DNA from: Nymphaea colorata
Taxonomy: Eukaryota; Streptophyta; Magnoliopsida; Nymphaeales; Nymphaeaceae
Direction of reading: 5' to 3'
DNA length: 64,000 bases
Assembly (NCBI RefSeq): GCF_008831285.2
Contig: NC_045143.1
Span: 21,574,313-21,638,312, forward strand
Part shown: positions 12,001-24,649 of the stretch, piece after piece
Position numbering within the stretch: the first letter of the stretch is position 1
Layout of the letters: the number at the start of each line of letters is the position of its first letter
Position numbers and translations under genes: made by a program
Notes under the pieces: generated by a model
Told to the model about the DNA's origin: nothing
The model's database searches: none
Seen by the model: only the letters and a program-made list of their open reading frames with translations

Positions 12001-13900
12001 CTTGTCATGGTTGATGGGTTTGAACTTTTTAAACGAGTGTTCTTTTCAGAAAAAAATACATTAGCAGAGCTATTTTATCTAACCATTTTCATGCATAGCT
12101 TTCACATGCCTATTTCATTTACGTGCCACTTGAAAGTTTAACCTAGATCTCTGCATTGCAATCTGCAAACAAATAATCACTGGCTTTTTTTTTTCCTGTT
12201 AGTACAGATTAGTTGCCAAGCATGTAGTAGTTGCTATTTTTCCTAAGCTTGTTTAGCATACATCCCATTTGAGAATGAACTGGCACCTTTCTTTGAGAAG
12301 TTTTTTATTTTCATGCATCATGTCTGTAGTAGTAGACCAAGGAAGTTGAAAATTCTTGCTCAATGATGTTTTGAGTTATGACAGCAGTTGGAGTGATTGT
12401 TGCACTGAAATTATGACAGAATTCTAAATTTTCCACAGAAATGGAACTGCCTAAAGAAAAAGGAACTCAATCAGATGAATATGAATGAGTTGACAAATAA
12501 TTTTTTTGAAGTTGATATTTATTCACTCAAATTGTTTAGTTTAGGATCATTTGTTTACTCTTCTAGTATTTACAAGTATTAAAAAGCCTATTCAGAATTG
12601 TTGTCTCTAATTCTTCATTCTTAGTTGCTAAGATGTATCCCATATGGTATCTATTATGAAACTGATACTGATACTTTATGGAGATCTGTTCTTTTCTTGA
12701 GACAGCTGATCGAAATGTGTGTGTGCAGGATTAGACACGTATATGGTGTGTGCAAGATTAGACACCTAGATGGCAAATGCCTTTGTTCCTATTTCTTTGA
12801 TTAGGCCCCACTTTACGTACTGGGAGAAATTGTGTCGGCAAATGTTATTTATTCAATTTAATTAGTAGATATTTTTATCATGGTCTGTTTAGTGGGACAC
12901 TATTGTAGATTAGTTACAGTGAAACTTTTATGTGTTTCTTTAAGAGTTGAAAAATGAAACTGGTTAGATTTGACGAAAGTGAAAACCTCATTGTAGAAAC
13001 TCATATATTTCTAATCTAAAGCATGTTTTCTTATGATTAAGTAAGAGGAAACACAAACTTACAGGCTTTGTTTGGATAAAAAAAGCATCACTGCTTGGGC
13101 ATTTTGAGAGACCTGATGTGAGGCCAAATGAAAAGCTGTATATAGTAATATCTCCTTGCATGCATGCGGAGACTTTTTTTGTCTTTTTTTGAAAATGCTA
13201 CATTTGCGCCCGCACTCAGACAACACTTTTTCCCATGTGTTTTATTCCCTTTTGCATTTCCTGTCTGATAAGCTAAAAACAAGAAGATGATCTTTTTGTC
13301 TCATTTCCTGAGTTTTCCATATCATATTTCATTACGACTGCTTCATGACATTAAGTGAATGGAACATATAAATAAAATGAGATTTTTCACTGGGAGTTCA
13401 AAGATTCATAAAATGATCCTGAATGAAAGAGGGAAAAAAATATAAACAACATGTATAAACTAGATCACTATTTTATTTAATTCATGAGATTATGCTTACT
13501 TGATCATCCATAACATTTACATAATATGAAAATCTGGAGTTATTTCATTTCAAATGTTATTTCCTTGTATTGTTGCTATTAAGATGCTCAAGCTTGGGCC
13601 TTCAATGCCAATGGTCACCTATTCTCAAGTTGGTTGCTAAATACTTTTATCTGTTTAATTATATTTGGGCCTGCCTATTGTACTTAGGTTTTATTCTCCT
13701 ATCTTCTCCTAGCTCTGAATATTGCTTAGATTTTTTTATATAATTCTGATTATCTTGCATTTGCGGTTAGGACTTATGGCCTAATTTTGCTGATGCCTGG
13801 TTAAATTTGTCATGAGAAAGAAATTACTATTTTTGCGTTGGTAAAGGAATTAACATGAATATCAAATGAGGCATTGAAACAGGACTACAAAAACGGAAAA
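9050..13900. other. Long AT-rich non-coding stretch up to the assembly gap
   Basis: I find no open frame with family similarity on either strand. Small frames (for example 9172-9420 minus, 11491-11715 plus) are low-complexity. A CT-rich patch lies near 10680-10730 and an (AT)-rich patch near 11900-11925. Several GT/AG pairs exist, so unrecognised small exons or a non-coding transcript cannot be excluded. Confidence 0.5.
12721..12773. repeat. Short tandem duplication, about 27 bp
   Basis: Two adjacent near-copies read GTGTGCAGGATTAGACACG and GTGTGCAAGATTAGACACC, each followed by a TAKATGG-like end. It is a simple local duplication with no coding context. Confidence 0.7.
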
Positions 13901-14000
13901 NNNNNNNNNNNNNNNNNNNNNNNNNNNNNNNNNNNNNNNNNNNNNNNNNNNNNNNNNNNNNNNNNNNNNNNNNNNNNNNNNNNNNNNNNNNNNNNNNNNN
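13901..14000. other. Assembly gap (100 N)
   Basis: Exactly 100 N, the usual placeholder for a gap of unknown size. Continuity of anything across this point is not assured. Confidence 0.99.
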
Positions 14001-14722
14001 GATTCTTCTGATAAATATAATCTGGTCAAATTCATGGGTGTGTGTAACATTCTGATAGAGTCTTTGAATTGCAAATCATACATTGTTATGATACAATCAT
14101 GTGTTTGCTAACATGGAAGCCTACATTCTAAAAATATGTGAATCTATTTTGTTCATATTGTTCGTATCGAACTCGCTTATAATACAATCATGTGTTAATC
14201 TACATTTTAAAAATATGCCAAGGCCTGTCTCTAGAGTGGTAGAAAAGTTTTGTTTTCTCAGTTATTTTAGCAGGGAGAAGAATCTGAACTACTGGTTGGT
14301 TTGAAGAATGGAGGTAATTGTGCTTAAATTACTCTTTGCCTACTGTCATACTCTTTTGACTTTGGTTTTATTCCTCTTTCAATTTCTTGTTTCTTTCTTT
14401 TCTTTTCATAGTGATTATTGTTATTTTGCACAGCTTATTGCTGAGGCAACTTTGGAGGTTCATGCCATAAGTTCCACTGTCCATTTCTCCTTTGATCATA
14501 AATTATTGTGCAGAATCTAGCACTTCAAGCAAAAAAAAAAATGTTCTACAATGATATAATTGAAGTTGTTGAATCTGGTGGATTTCTTAGTGTGCAATTT
14601 CTGGTCACTACTATTTATTCTTGTTTAGGTGGTAAACATGATGGATGGAAAAGTGGATGACTTGAAGCTTCTTTCGATCATATTTAATGCAAGCTTTCTA
14701 TAATGGGCATATTGAAGGAAAA
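14001..14722. other. Stretch with possible exon-like pieces, unidentified
   Basis: A partial local duplication exists: 'atacaatcatgtgtt' with a following 'ctacattytaaaaatatg' occurs near 14090-14138 and 14180-14216. A plus-strand acceptor-like site (tttgcacag, 14424-14432) precedes a block reading LIAEATLEVHAISSTVHFSF. Another (cttgtttag, near 14622) precedes a VVNMMDGKVDDLKLLSI-like block. I do not recognise either, and both are short. Confidence 0.3.
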
Positions 14723-15494
14723 AAATGTGAGTTTACATTATGCAGTTTCTGGATTCATAGATGTCCAAAACATTTGTAGGTTATGCAAATAGATGGAGGT
14801 CCTTAGTTGCACTTCCTTTCTTGTGCTTATAATTTTCTAACCTTTTTCTTTGTTCTTTTTCTACATGCAGCTTACTGCTTTGGATATTTGAAGGAAATAT
14901 TTGCTTTAAACAAATCTAAAGCCAAAGGATTATGCTTGAAGTTTTCTCTGTATTCTACCTTAGACAGCTTTCAAAAGCATTTTCTCAAGGAGAACTGGAG
15001 AGAGCAACTAGCAAAGGAACTTTGCTTCGCAGTGAACTGCATTTTGATCCATTTCATTCATCCGAAGATTCCTCCATGTATTTTTGTAAGGGCATCTTTT
15101 GTAAGGTAAAATGTGAGTTTACATTATGCAGTTTCTGGATTCATAGATGTCCAAAACATTTGTAGGTTATGCAAATAGATGGAGGTCCTTAGTTGCACTT
15201 CCTTTCTTGTGCTTATAATTTTCTAACCTTTTTCTTTGTTCTTTTTCTACATGCAGCTTACTGCTTTGGATATTTGAAGGAAATATTTGGTTTAAACAAA
15301 TCTAAAGCCGAAAGGATTATGCTTGAAGTTTTCTCTGTATTCTACCTTAGACGGCTTTCAAAAGCATTTTCTCAAGGAGAATTGGAGAGAGCAACTAGCA
15401 AAGGAACTTTCCTTCGCAGTGAACTGCATTTTGATCCATTTCATTCATCCGAAGATTCCTCCATGTATTTTTGTAAGGGCATCTTTTGTAATTT
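14723..15494 (+). repeat. 386-bp tandem duplication carrying an exon-like block
   Basis: Copy 1 (about 14723-15108) and copy 2 (about 15109-15494) differ at only a handful of positions. Each holds a polypyrimidine tract, an acceptor ending acatgcag, and then an open block. In copy 2 the frame reads CFGYLKEIFGLNKSKAERIM, LEVFSVFYLRRLSKAFSQGE and RATSKGTFLRSELHFDPFH. In copy 1 a one-base deletion (AGCCAAAGG against AGCCGAAAGG) shifts the frame. Copy 2 stays open to 15564. I do not recognise the protein. Position, strand and splice-like borders suggest a duplicated intron-plus-exon unit of a host gene or gene fragment. Confidence 0.75.
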
Positions 15495-16180
15495 TAGAAT
15501 TTCAGGTCAGCCCAACCCCCATGTTTATATGGGGGGATTCAGAGAAGATGCTGTACATGCATAACATGCATACAGTGAGACACAAGTATTCTCTTTCCAT
15601 GTTCAAAATGTATCCTGGCTTGGAACCTCAACGATAATCCATTCTTGCTTTTTCATAATGTTTTTATCCCAATATTGGTCATTGAAATTGTCCTCAAAGC
15701 TTACAAATTTTCTAAATGAAATCTTTTATGGTCTGCAGCAATTATTTTGATGACGTTATTTCAATCATAAACTCACTCACACAGTCCCCTGTCATATATG
15801 TTCAACAGTTTCTATTTTTCGTCGTTTAGAGAAAACAAGCCGGGAACTTGCATTGTGCCAGTATCACTAGTTCTTTCCACACCAAATCTGATCTCTTTCT
15901 ATAAATTTAAGTGTGACAAGTTGAGCTTTCGCATCAGTGAACTGGTTCTGGCAAGTTCTTTTTTCTTGTACAAGATTACTTAACACTACCTCACATGAGC
16001 ATAATCACTGCCATCACTTGATTTTGCTATGATCAGATACATCTATTAAGATCACATGGACTTCTTGGAATGAATTTTAGCTTTTATCCCATGCATTTGA
16101 TGTGAGTGCTCTGATCGGCGCATCTTCATTTGTGTTGAAATCTGGTACTTTTGATCTATGATATGTATGTTCTGGTTCAG
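15495..16180. other. Non-coding or intronic stretch
   Basis: Copy 2 of the tandem duplication runs on to a stop at 15562-15564. The rest is AT-rich without family similarity. It ends in an acceptor (tctggttcag, 16171-16180) used by the selenium-binding-protein relic. Confidence 0.4.
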
Positions 16181-16811
16181 ATGGGAGAAACTTGGTAAGT
16201 CCTCTATTTGGATATGACTTCTGGTATCAGCCCTGACACAAGACCATGATTAGGTCATCATGGGCAGCACGAAAATCTTTTTGAAGGTGGACGTTATGAA
16301 GACATCTACATGTATATAGCTGGCCCAATGGTGAACTGAAACAAACTGGACCTTGGTAACTCAGATCTCCTACCTTTGGAGGTCAGTGTGACAGTGTCAA
16401 ATATCGTCGCAGGACCCTTCAAAGCCTGTTTTGACTGGACAACTATGGGTTGGTGGACTCATTCAGAAGGGAAGCCAGATAGTTGCAGTATCTAAAGATG
16501 GGTTGGAGTCCCAGTTTGACGTTCCTGAAGTAAAAGTGTGTGTTTAAGTCATTGTTGTTCTTACATATTCTTGCTTTCCTCAGGGAAACAGACTCAGAGG
16601 TGGGCCACAAATGATCCGGTTGAGCTTGGATGGTAAGAGATTGTAGGTGACTAACTCACTCTTTAGCACATGGGATCAGCAATTCTATCCAGAGATCTTG
16701 GAGGAGGGCTCACATATGCTGCGGATTGACATGGACACAGAGAAGGGTGGATTGAAGCTGAATCCAAACTTCTTTGTAGATTTTGGGCTTGAACCTGATG
16801 GTCCTATTTAG
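16181..16811 (+). pseudogene. Selenium-binding protein / methanethiol oxidase relic
   Basis: After the acceptor at 16180 the frame reads RWEKLGKSPLFGYDFWYQP*, then HKTMIRSSW, and in a shifted frame HLHVYSWPNGELKQT. All of these are landmarks of the SELENBP/SBP56 family. After an internal loss of roughly 90 codons it resumes as DPSKPVLTGQLWVGGLIQKG and DGLESQFDVPEVK up to a GTGTGT donor (16536). It restarts after an AG acceptor at 16584 as [35 protein letters not shown] and [20 protein letters not shown]. The stop after KRL is a TAT-to-TAG type change of a conserved Tyr. N-terminal exons and the C-terminal end are missing. Intact members oxidise methanethiol and are cytosolic; this copy cannot be functional. 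Confidence 0.85.
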
Positions 16812-17046
16812 GGTTGACTTCGTGATCATTTGAGAATAAATGAGATGAGAACGGAAATAAGATGCATATTCAAACAAGAGTGCCCCCATTATGTTGAAGT
16901 ATCACATGGGAATTGCTCAAGAAGCACAAAGCTCGAGCTGCCCAACCCCACCAAAGCACAGATTGAATCTTCTGTGTTACAGCAGGTTCTAACTAGAGGA
17001 AAGATCAGTGTTTCAGGACCAGGCTAAGACTCACTTATAAAATGGC

Positions 17047-17106
17047 AGTGGCCCGGAGGGCAGTGGAGAATGGGCAAGTGGCCCGGAGGACAGTGGAGAA
17101 CAGGCA
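17047..17106. repeat. 30-bp tandem duplication, GC-rich
   Basis: Two adjacent copies of AGTGGCCCGGAGGGCAGTGG followed by AGAATGGGCA, differing at about three positions. It marks the start of a GC-rich island (about 17040-17450) upstream of the VAL-like first exon, possibly a former promoter/5' UTR region. Confidence 0.8.
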
Positions 17107-17579
17107 AACGACCGAGGGTGAGAGAGTGAGAATTAGAGGATTTTTGGGGGAAAAAGATGAGGAAGATTTACGACCGAAAAAGAAGCAACACAAAATAGTG
17201 CTGGGTGGGTGAGCCTCTGTCTGTGTGTGAAATGTGTAAGAGGGTGTTATGTGCCTGCATGACGTTCGCTGCAATGAGATGCCAAGGTGTAACGGGAATC
17301 AATGACAGCGATGAGGAGACGACAGCACTGAACGAGCAAAGGCCAGCCAAAGCACCGGCAGCCGTGGCAGCGCTGGTGGCAGACGCAGGAGGAGGAGGAA
17401 GAGACATACATGAGTTAGACTCTTGAAACCGTCTGCCTTCCCCTCTTTTCTCGCCTGCTGGATGATTGATCAAGAAGTTTGCGGTTTTCCTTTTTCTAAC
17501 TTGGTGTTGTTACGTGTTTTAGTTCGCCCTACAAATACTCTTTGCGGGTCAGAGTTTGTTCTGGTTAATTGTTGTTTTC

Positions 17580-19501
17580 GGTTGGAGGAAATTAAGGTCC
17601 GGCGACGTGGCCGAGTTCTGTGACCGCTGCGAGTATGTTATTTTTCCTCTGTTTTCGTTCTTTTTTTTGTCTGGTCGTTGCCCGGCTTGGAGATCAGCGT
17701 AAAGAAGACATCTCTGTCGTTCTTGAAACAGTTTTTTACATCCTCATTGGGATGATTAAGTTGATGGATGCACAATTAAATTGATGGTTGCTGGAATTTT
17801 CTGTGCATAAAATTTTCTCGGGTACAAAGGATCTTGATTCGCCAGAAATGTGAATTTTATTTTTTTTTTTAAGCTTTTTCTCATTAATAATTTTCGATAG
17901 AATGACAAGTTTGCCGCCTTTGGAATCACATGGTTTTCTCTAAGTTGTCACTCTGAAACTGTTAGGACTTTGAAGGGCAAGATTTAATATTGGATTGACC
18001 GTCACGACATTTTCCAAACAAATGTACGTGTTGATATCTACAGATTCATAGATTATATCGGAATTTGAGGCTCCCTTAAGACGATGTCTACTTTTCTCTC
18101 TTAAGTTTTATCCTATGCATTCTCTTGGGATCTGCATAGGAATGCCCAAATCAATTTATTTTCATATTCTCCAGTAGAATTACATCGGCGTCCGCTTGAA
18201 AAAACATAGATATCTGGCTTTTTCTTTCTGTGAAATTTTTACGGAGTCTGTATGTGTGGAGTGTACGCCCATGGTGATGATGTGCTGGGTGTCACACATT
18301 CGAGCAGATTGACAAGGAAAGCTATACGTCTTACTGTGGAAGCCTTCACTTTTCTTTTCATTTTGGTGCAGAAGTCGATCATTTCTTGGTTATGAAGCGG
18401 TCGTGTGCAGAAATGTGGTTCCTTTTCCCTGTTCTAGGCAAATTTTGTAAAGAATGAAGCTTTCTTATTTGTTTAAATGCATGCAGATGGCCTTTTTATT
18501 TTGCATCTGGCCTGTAAAGTGGGACGCCGTTTTTTCCTCTGATGGAATGGAGCATCGGTCGGCTACTCCCTTTTTTGTCGAGTGCTGGAGAGTCGGTTAG
18601 ACATCATACTTGTCCCTAATGAACCTTTGCCTGTCGTTGTGGTGATTGTGAAGAGCTATCTATCACTAGCAGCTATTGGTCACCAGAGAAGAATTCTATC
18701 TTTTAGAATTTCATATGCATAGAGGAATGGGGCTCCTTTGCTGTTGCTAGATTTGGATATTACCAAGTTATCACACCGTTTGGGGATTTCATGTTACATG
18801 TGGATCTATTATATTTTTCCTATTTTTGATGCTTTTTCTGTAGAGAATTTCGTCAGAATCATTTTCTTTACTGATAGTCCATCTTTGAACCTCTTTTGAA
18901 AACTTTATCTCCATGGCATTAACTTTTTTTGGTTTTCTCTTCTTTTCTTTTAATCACTTAGGAAGCAATAACCAATATTTTGCCACATTATGTTGATAAC
19001 TCTCTTTTGATCTTGTAGTTCTGCATATGATGAGTTAAGGTTTTGTGAAGATTTTTATTTTGATGCTGCTGGTGGAGGAACTGTGAGACCTGTGGAAAGG
19101 TTAGAAACTAGGATGTAAACACCACTCTAGTTGCCCTGTGTTAAAAATATGAAAATGCTCTGATCTACTTCTCATGCATCAAAGTGTAGAAAGTTGAAGA
19201 ACCTACAAATGGAACTGGCTACACTTTTTTGATGATTGCACTAATATCTGTTGTGATGCTTGAGAACACAAGCATCATCTTGTATTCTCTTGTTTAGAAT
19301 GCAGTTAGATACATTCAGGTTCCATTATGTCAAAAACTGTAGCCCAAAGTTGTTTTTGGAAAAAAATTTCTTTCCTTAACAAAATGCTTCTTATTCCAGT
19401 GTTTACATTGTGGTTGCATCATTTCAGCTCATACATTCTTGCTCCTGGATGTTGGTGGAATAGAATGCATTTCTTGTGCCAAGACAAGTTCGCTTAATGT
19501 A
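17580..19501 (+). pseudogene. VAL/HSI2-like B3 factor relic, N-terminal zinc-finger exons
   Basis: Three exons with consistent phases encode the N-terminal cysteine-rich (PHD-like) region of VAL-type B3 repressors. Exon a (ending 17632, donor GTATGT) reads GWRKLRSGDVAEFCDRC. Exon b (19019-19099) continues as SAYDELRFCEDFYFDAAG, and then a missing T near 19073 breaks the GWRNCETCGK-type motif; the donor is GTTAGA. Exon c (19400-19501) reads CLHCGCIISAHTFLLLDVGG and IECISCAKTSS, with a GTAAGC donor. Intact VAL proteins silence seed-maturation genes by recruiting Polycomb and deacetylase complexes. The B3 exons of the same relic lie at 28343-28805, beyond a gypsy insertion in the intervening intron. 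An open frame at 17205-17426 may be upstream exon or 5' UTR, but I could not align it. Confidence 0.85.
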
Positions 19502-19911
19502 GTAAGCCTTTTAATTGTTGGAAAAAAGAAGTCTCATGTATATTTTGATGTTACATGATTGCAGTGCATTTGTTGCTTTGGGCTGTATGGTTGATGCTGA
19601 TTCCACAACTGCCAAATGGATGCAGCAGTGAGCTCTCGTTCAGCAACTTTCATCGGATTTTATGATCACTGGCTGGAAGCCCGATAAGATTTATGTCCCA
19701 GAAATCCTGGGAAGAATGATATGATTTTTTGGGGAATAAATTCACCTCTAGAAAATGCATGTCCTCTACAGGCTATTTCTAGTTGGTTTTTGTGATATAC
19801 TGAAAGACTTTCGTATGGATTGTACAAAAATTTTCCCCATTCTTTAGATGCTTTACTTATTATTTGTTTCTGTTCTATCATTTTTCATCAATTTGCTTGC
19901 TGGGCATCTGA

Positions 19912-22900
19912 TGTGACCTGCCCTTGTAGCTGCTCAAAAGAGACCAAGTTGCAGTCGCTTCTCAAGATCTATTGGGGTTAACATGCGGAGGAAGGTTAAA
20001 AGAATAGGGATTACAAAATTTCATTCTCAAGTCGGACACAACCTCGACTGAATATATTTCTTTGGACTGATATACAAGTAGTGGTTCCCTCCCAAGTTTC
20101 AACATACTACAAATCAAGAATGGGAATGTGAGGCTTTACAAGCATCAACGATACAAGAAGATCTCTCCCTCACTCAACAATCACATCATCCATGCCAAAC
20201 CATACATTCAATCCCTAGGTCAAGCATTCCACACCCTGGCCCTAGGACAGTCCGACAGCTTGGGTATGTGTCCTCAGCTAGATGAGCTTTGGAGGATTCC
20301 TGAATGGCTGCGAACCCGAAGGTTGGCTGGAAACAAATGCACCCGCCCACGCAGCTATAGGGGGTTTCGGATGTACCTTGCTGGAGCTAGTCCAGCATCA
20401 CCGAGGAAGAAGGCCAAGTATATCCTCGGTATTCAGCAATACTTCACAGCTCAATCTGTTACAAGTCCTCCAATGGCGGTCAATCTCCAATGCGCAGGAT
20501 CCTAGTGTTTAAGACAACACTAGCAGTTTACTGTTCTTGTAAGAAACAACTGAACAGAAAGTAATGGAGGAGGTGTGTCACCCGAATAGCAGGAAACCCC
20601 AATTGTGTGATGTAGATTGGGGGAAAATATCTTCAGATTGGCGCTGAAGATCACCCTTCCCCTTCAAATGGATGGTAGATTGCAATGAAGTCCACCACCA
20701 GCCCGCTATGACTGTGATGTGCGCTTCCAAAAACAGGAGCAGTCACTGTATGCAATCAGAAATCTCAGATGAATGCAGGAGTGGAGATGCTTCACCAGAG
20801 ATGAGATCATCCCCTACTATCTGTAATCGAATTTGGGGGATGTTGGCGTCGAATGGGCGACGATGCATGCCTCTTCAAGACAGCTCCTTGCTACAAGATC
20901 GAGCTCCAACAGGTTCTGCTTCTCGCCTAATTCAACAGCTCGCTGCCACAGCTATCAGCAGAGAGTATGATGGTGCTGCGAAGGAATCAGAGCTCAAGCA
21001 GAAGATAATTCTACAGATCATCAAGCTCAAGTCATGGAGAATGCATTAGAGAATCGATTTCACACAAGTCTGTAATAGAATTTGGGGAAACGGGCGAGAA
21101 TCCCACACGCAGGTGTGGAACCAGCTCCAAGACTTGCGTTCCTTTAAAAAATCATAACTCTGTGTACAGAGGTCCAAAAATCATGAAATTTGATATGGAG
21201 GAAGCCAAGATCTGGAGGATTAGATGCTCCAAAAATCAGCACCAAAGTGGTTTCCAATCGGTGACTTGTTGAAGCTTGAAGTTGTGTCTGGTTTTGCCTG
21301 AAATCAGCCTTTTGTAGGACTCAGGCATCGTCTGGTGCCAATCACCATAAAAAATTCACCAAAATTCAACCGTAGCTCGGATTGAGATAAAAATTGGACC
21401 AGCGATAGCTGAGATTCTGATGTACGAACGCCTAAAAATTCAACTTCAAATCAGCTTTCAAAAGTTGAGTCGTTGAGGATTGAAATCGGCCAAGTTTTTG
21501 GTCACTCAGAACTGCGCCGCCTAATTCTGCGATCCGCTATCATGATTTCGATCAGCTCCGGTGAACTATCTAAAACAGCTCAGATTCTTCCCAATCATCA
21601 CCATAATGATCTCCCAAGAGTTACGAAGACGTCTGAGCCATTTCCCTGATTAGATCAGCCTCTGATCGCCGGAATTGTGCTGATTTTCAGAGATTGCCGT
21701 CGCTATCTGTAGAACAGGAATTCAGCCTCTGTTTCTTCATCTTCAGTCAGTCGATTCCTCACTGTTTCACTCCGTAGCTCATTGCAAGGGATACGCAACA
21801 ATTAGACAAAGATTGCGACAGTAAAAATTGATTCTTAAAAGAATTGAAATCGATCTAAGTCAGACGTTAGGTGATCTGCCTGAAACAGGGATCGTTCTCT
21901 CCTGAACTCGTCAGCATCTCAAATCCCTCACAAATCCTTCGATATCAGTCAGATCAGACCGACCTATTCTTCTCATTAGATAAGTTGACTGAAATCGATC
22001 AGAACGTCAGCATCCTCTCCACCTCTGATCGGGTAAACAGGAAGTTCTTGCGGTAGAATATCCTTGGAGAAGGATTTCTTAGCGATTGAGAAGTTCCTCC
22101 AGCTGTCGACATGTAGTTCAGCAATTCCTCGGATGAGCTACGATCCGCTGCACAAGCGAATGATCCTTCTTCCGATTCCAGCCTCTAAGTGCCTCAAGGA
22201 TTGGGGAGCACTTGCGCTGTGATCGGATCTACTTCTACGCTGTATTCGACGTCTACAGTTCTGGTAGCCTTCCTGGTTCGGCTCCTCTGGTTCTGTTGGC
22301 GATTTTCTTCTCTAACAAAGTCTCCTTCGCTGGCCAAGCTTTTGGCGGCACACTTAAGCAACTCAAACTCTCTTGCGCGCGAGGGAAAATATTTCTTTTA
22401 TTGATTGAATTTCCAAAAGTTACGAGTTTTGTCACAGTCTCCAGCTTATATGCCGCTGGATTGTCTCGGGTTTAACCCGTTGTCTCGGACTGATACGAGT
22501 ACAAGACCTGACTCAATCAAATCCAAAAACAAACAAATACAATGACTCAGTCTGGGCTTGAACCCAGCCGTGACGCGCTCGAGTTAGCCTAAGCTGTTGC
22601 CAACTAAACCTGACCCGGACGCACTCTGGGTTGCACCCAGTCTTCCTTGGTCTCTTACAGCTGACGAACTCTTTCTCTGCCCGAACGAGCAACCTCTGCT
22701 CTTCTGCCTTGCTCTACTGACCACTGAACTGACTGAACCTAGTCCCTTCCATGGTCTACTCAGCTGACCAAACCTTGCTTCAACCCATTGTATGCTCCTC
22801 GCTCTCATCACCGGCTGCAATCTGTAGGTCGCATCTCTCTTTAGTCTTCAGATTAACCTCACAACAGATATCGCTGACCTCCGCAATCTCCCTCGCCGGC

Positions 22901-23239
22901 TTGCGCCTAACACTTTACGCTTCGGTCTTCTCAGAAGTAAGGTTAACCTCACTAGCCTCCGGACTGCCTATCTCAATCGGCCCTTCAGTCTTGCCCTCTA
23001 CATTTAGTGCCTCTGCTTTGCTCGACATGGAATTAGCCTCACTTTGCTCAAAACGCCTAGGCCCTCCGTGTATCTACTCTCGGTAAACCTCACAATGCCT
23101 AAAGTCAATAGATTCAACTGATGCTGCACTAGCCATCTCCCCGCTTCCGACCATGACTGCGATAGCGGCTGGTATCCCACCTACGTCCTCGGTAGCCTCC
23201 TCGGCCACACTCGACTGTGCTCTAGGTAGGTGCACATCA
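19912..23239 (-). repeat. Complete LTR (copy A), about 3.3 kb
   Basis: On the minus strand it starts TGATGTGCACCTACC (23239 downwards), directly after the polypurine tract, and ends near GGTCACA at 19912. Positions 20987-23239 align along their length with 24650-26892, with a few percent divergence. The 3' portion (19912-20150) keeps landmarks of the gypsy LTR at 29967-33415, such as 'gttgtgtccgacttgagaa' and 'agatcttgagaag'. The exact lower end is inferred from the TG/CA rule. Confidence 0.75.
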
Positions 23240-24392
23240 AGTCCACCCCCCTTGAATGGAGCTTGTCCCCAAGCTCTCTTTTGACAGTCATCACGGTCTG
23301 TTGGAACTGCCTTAATACAGTTCACATCTCCACCCTCACCTACCCAGCTTGGATGAGGTCCATACTCCCTCGGCAAGGACCTTAGTAAAGATTTTTGGTA
23401 TATGGGAGGTCCTTGGTCACCCCTGTAGGCATTTGTCATGAACCCAATTTCCTGACGTCCTCTATCATGGGCTTGCCAAAGTCGGCCCCCACTTTTGTCA
23501 ATGAACTTCTCAACAAGTAACAGTTTTTGGTCAGTGTTGTTAGCATTAGCACACCATGCTTCCACTGCTCTCTTAGCCTTCACCTCGAGCATATAATATG
23601 ACTGTATGGGGTTTTTCATAACAGTCTTGGACTGTTCTGCAATTTGCTGCATTTGAGCCTTTTTCAGATGTGATTTGTTCTTTCGCATGGAAGAACTACT
23701 GCCCATCTGGTCTGACCCTTCTCCCAGACCTTGTGCTGTTATGGTCTTTGCAGACTTTGTGTCAGCAGCTGTTAAGAGAACTTGTCCTTCGCTATTCTCC
23801 TTAGGGAACATAATGTTGTTGGTGGCAAAGTCCCATTGGATTTTTCCCAATGTCCTGAACCATTGAATTCCCAAAACTACATCAACTCCATGGATAGGCA
23901 GAATACATAAGTCCATCATAAATGGTACATTTTGAATATGAAGCACCCTATCCTTGCATAACTCCTTGCATGTGTGACATGTTCCATCACCGGTTTGGAC
24001 ATCAAAAGAATATATCACTTCACTTTTACCACCTATCAATTGAGTTGTCCCTGGACTTATGAAATTAGTAGCTGATCCCGTGTCTAGGAGAGCTAATACT
24101 TTATGGTTACTGATGTATCCAACCACCTTCATGGGATCCGGATGTCTTATATGAGCTATCGTGTGACATAGCACCTGGCTGTCATCATGAGATTCATAGT
24201 TCAGCCTTTCTCCTGGCTGTCTTGCTCTCTAGCTGATTGCTCAACTTTATACTCTTCATCTTCGTCATCTATGACTATGAACAACTTGATTGCTTTGCAC
24301 TTCTGTCCACGAAACCACTTGACATCACAATGATAACACAACCCTTTTGCCATTCTCTCATCCCGCTCTTGATGGGTAATGTATTGTTTCAT
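23074..24392 (-). CDS. Gag zinc-knuckle tail, aspartic protease and an unrecognised region
   Basis: Frame 24392-24201 reads QERDERMAKGLCYHCDVKWF and RGQKCKAIKLF, the gag C-terminal knuckle typical of chromoviruses. After a stop, 24174-23074 is open for 366 codons. It contains LALLDTGSATNFIS (protease active site, LLDTGSA) and VDVVLGIQWFRTLG. About 190 residues follow that match no domain I know, with landmarks AEQSKTVMKNPIQSYYMLEV, RAVEAWCANANN, KLLLVEKF and DRGRQEIGFMTNAYRG. The end is KRAWGQAPFKGGG over the polypurine tract, and the frame then runs about 55 codons into the LTR. Reverse transcriptase, RNase H and integrase are absent, so it could only move with enzymes supplied by another element. 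Confidence 0.75.
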
Positions 24393-24649
24393 AGTGCTGT
24401 TAGAGGTTGGCTGTGGTACCTCCTTCTCCTTTGGTCACATTACTGGATCCGGCGGTCTGGTCAGATGTGGGTCAAACCTTTTGCCTTGCTCTTGGAGAGC
24501 CCATTTCCGTTCCATTTTCTCTTCTTTGTGTCGGGCAACTTTCATGCATATCTTTAAGTCACGAGATTCTTGGGAAAGCACAGCCAACTGAATATCAGGC
24601 TGCAATCCCCCAATATCGGGCTGCAATCCCCAATGAAAGCTCCTACTAA

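Noticed and set aside
17168-17473. 101-residue minus-strand frame and overlapping 73-residue plus-strand frame in a GC-rich patch
   Set aside because: No family similarity; GC-rich sequence keeps frames open by chance. The plus frame may be 5' UTR or an unaligned VAL exon but cannot be supported.
19904-19911. Target-site duplication for the minus-strand gypsy composite
   Set aside because: Neither TCTGA nor GCATC recurs cleanly near the other end (27428); the upper end is truncated.
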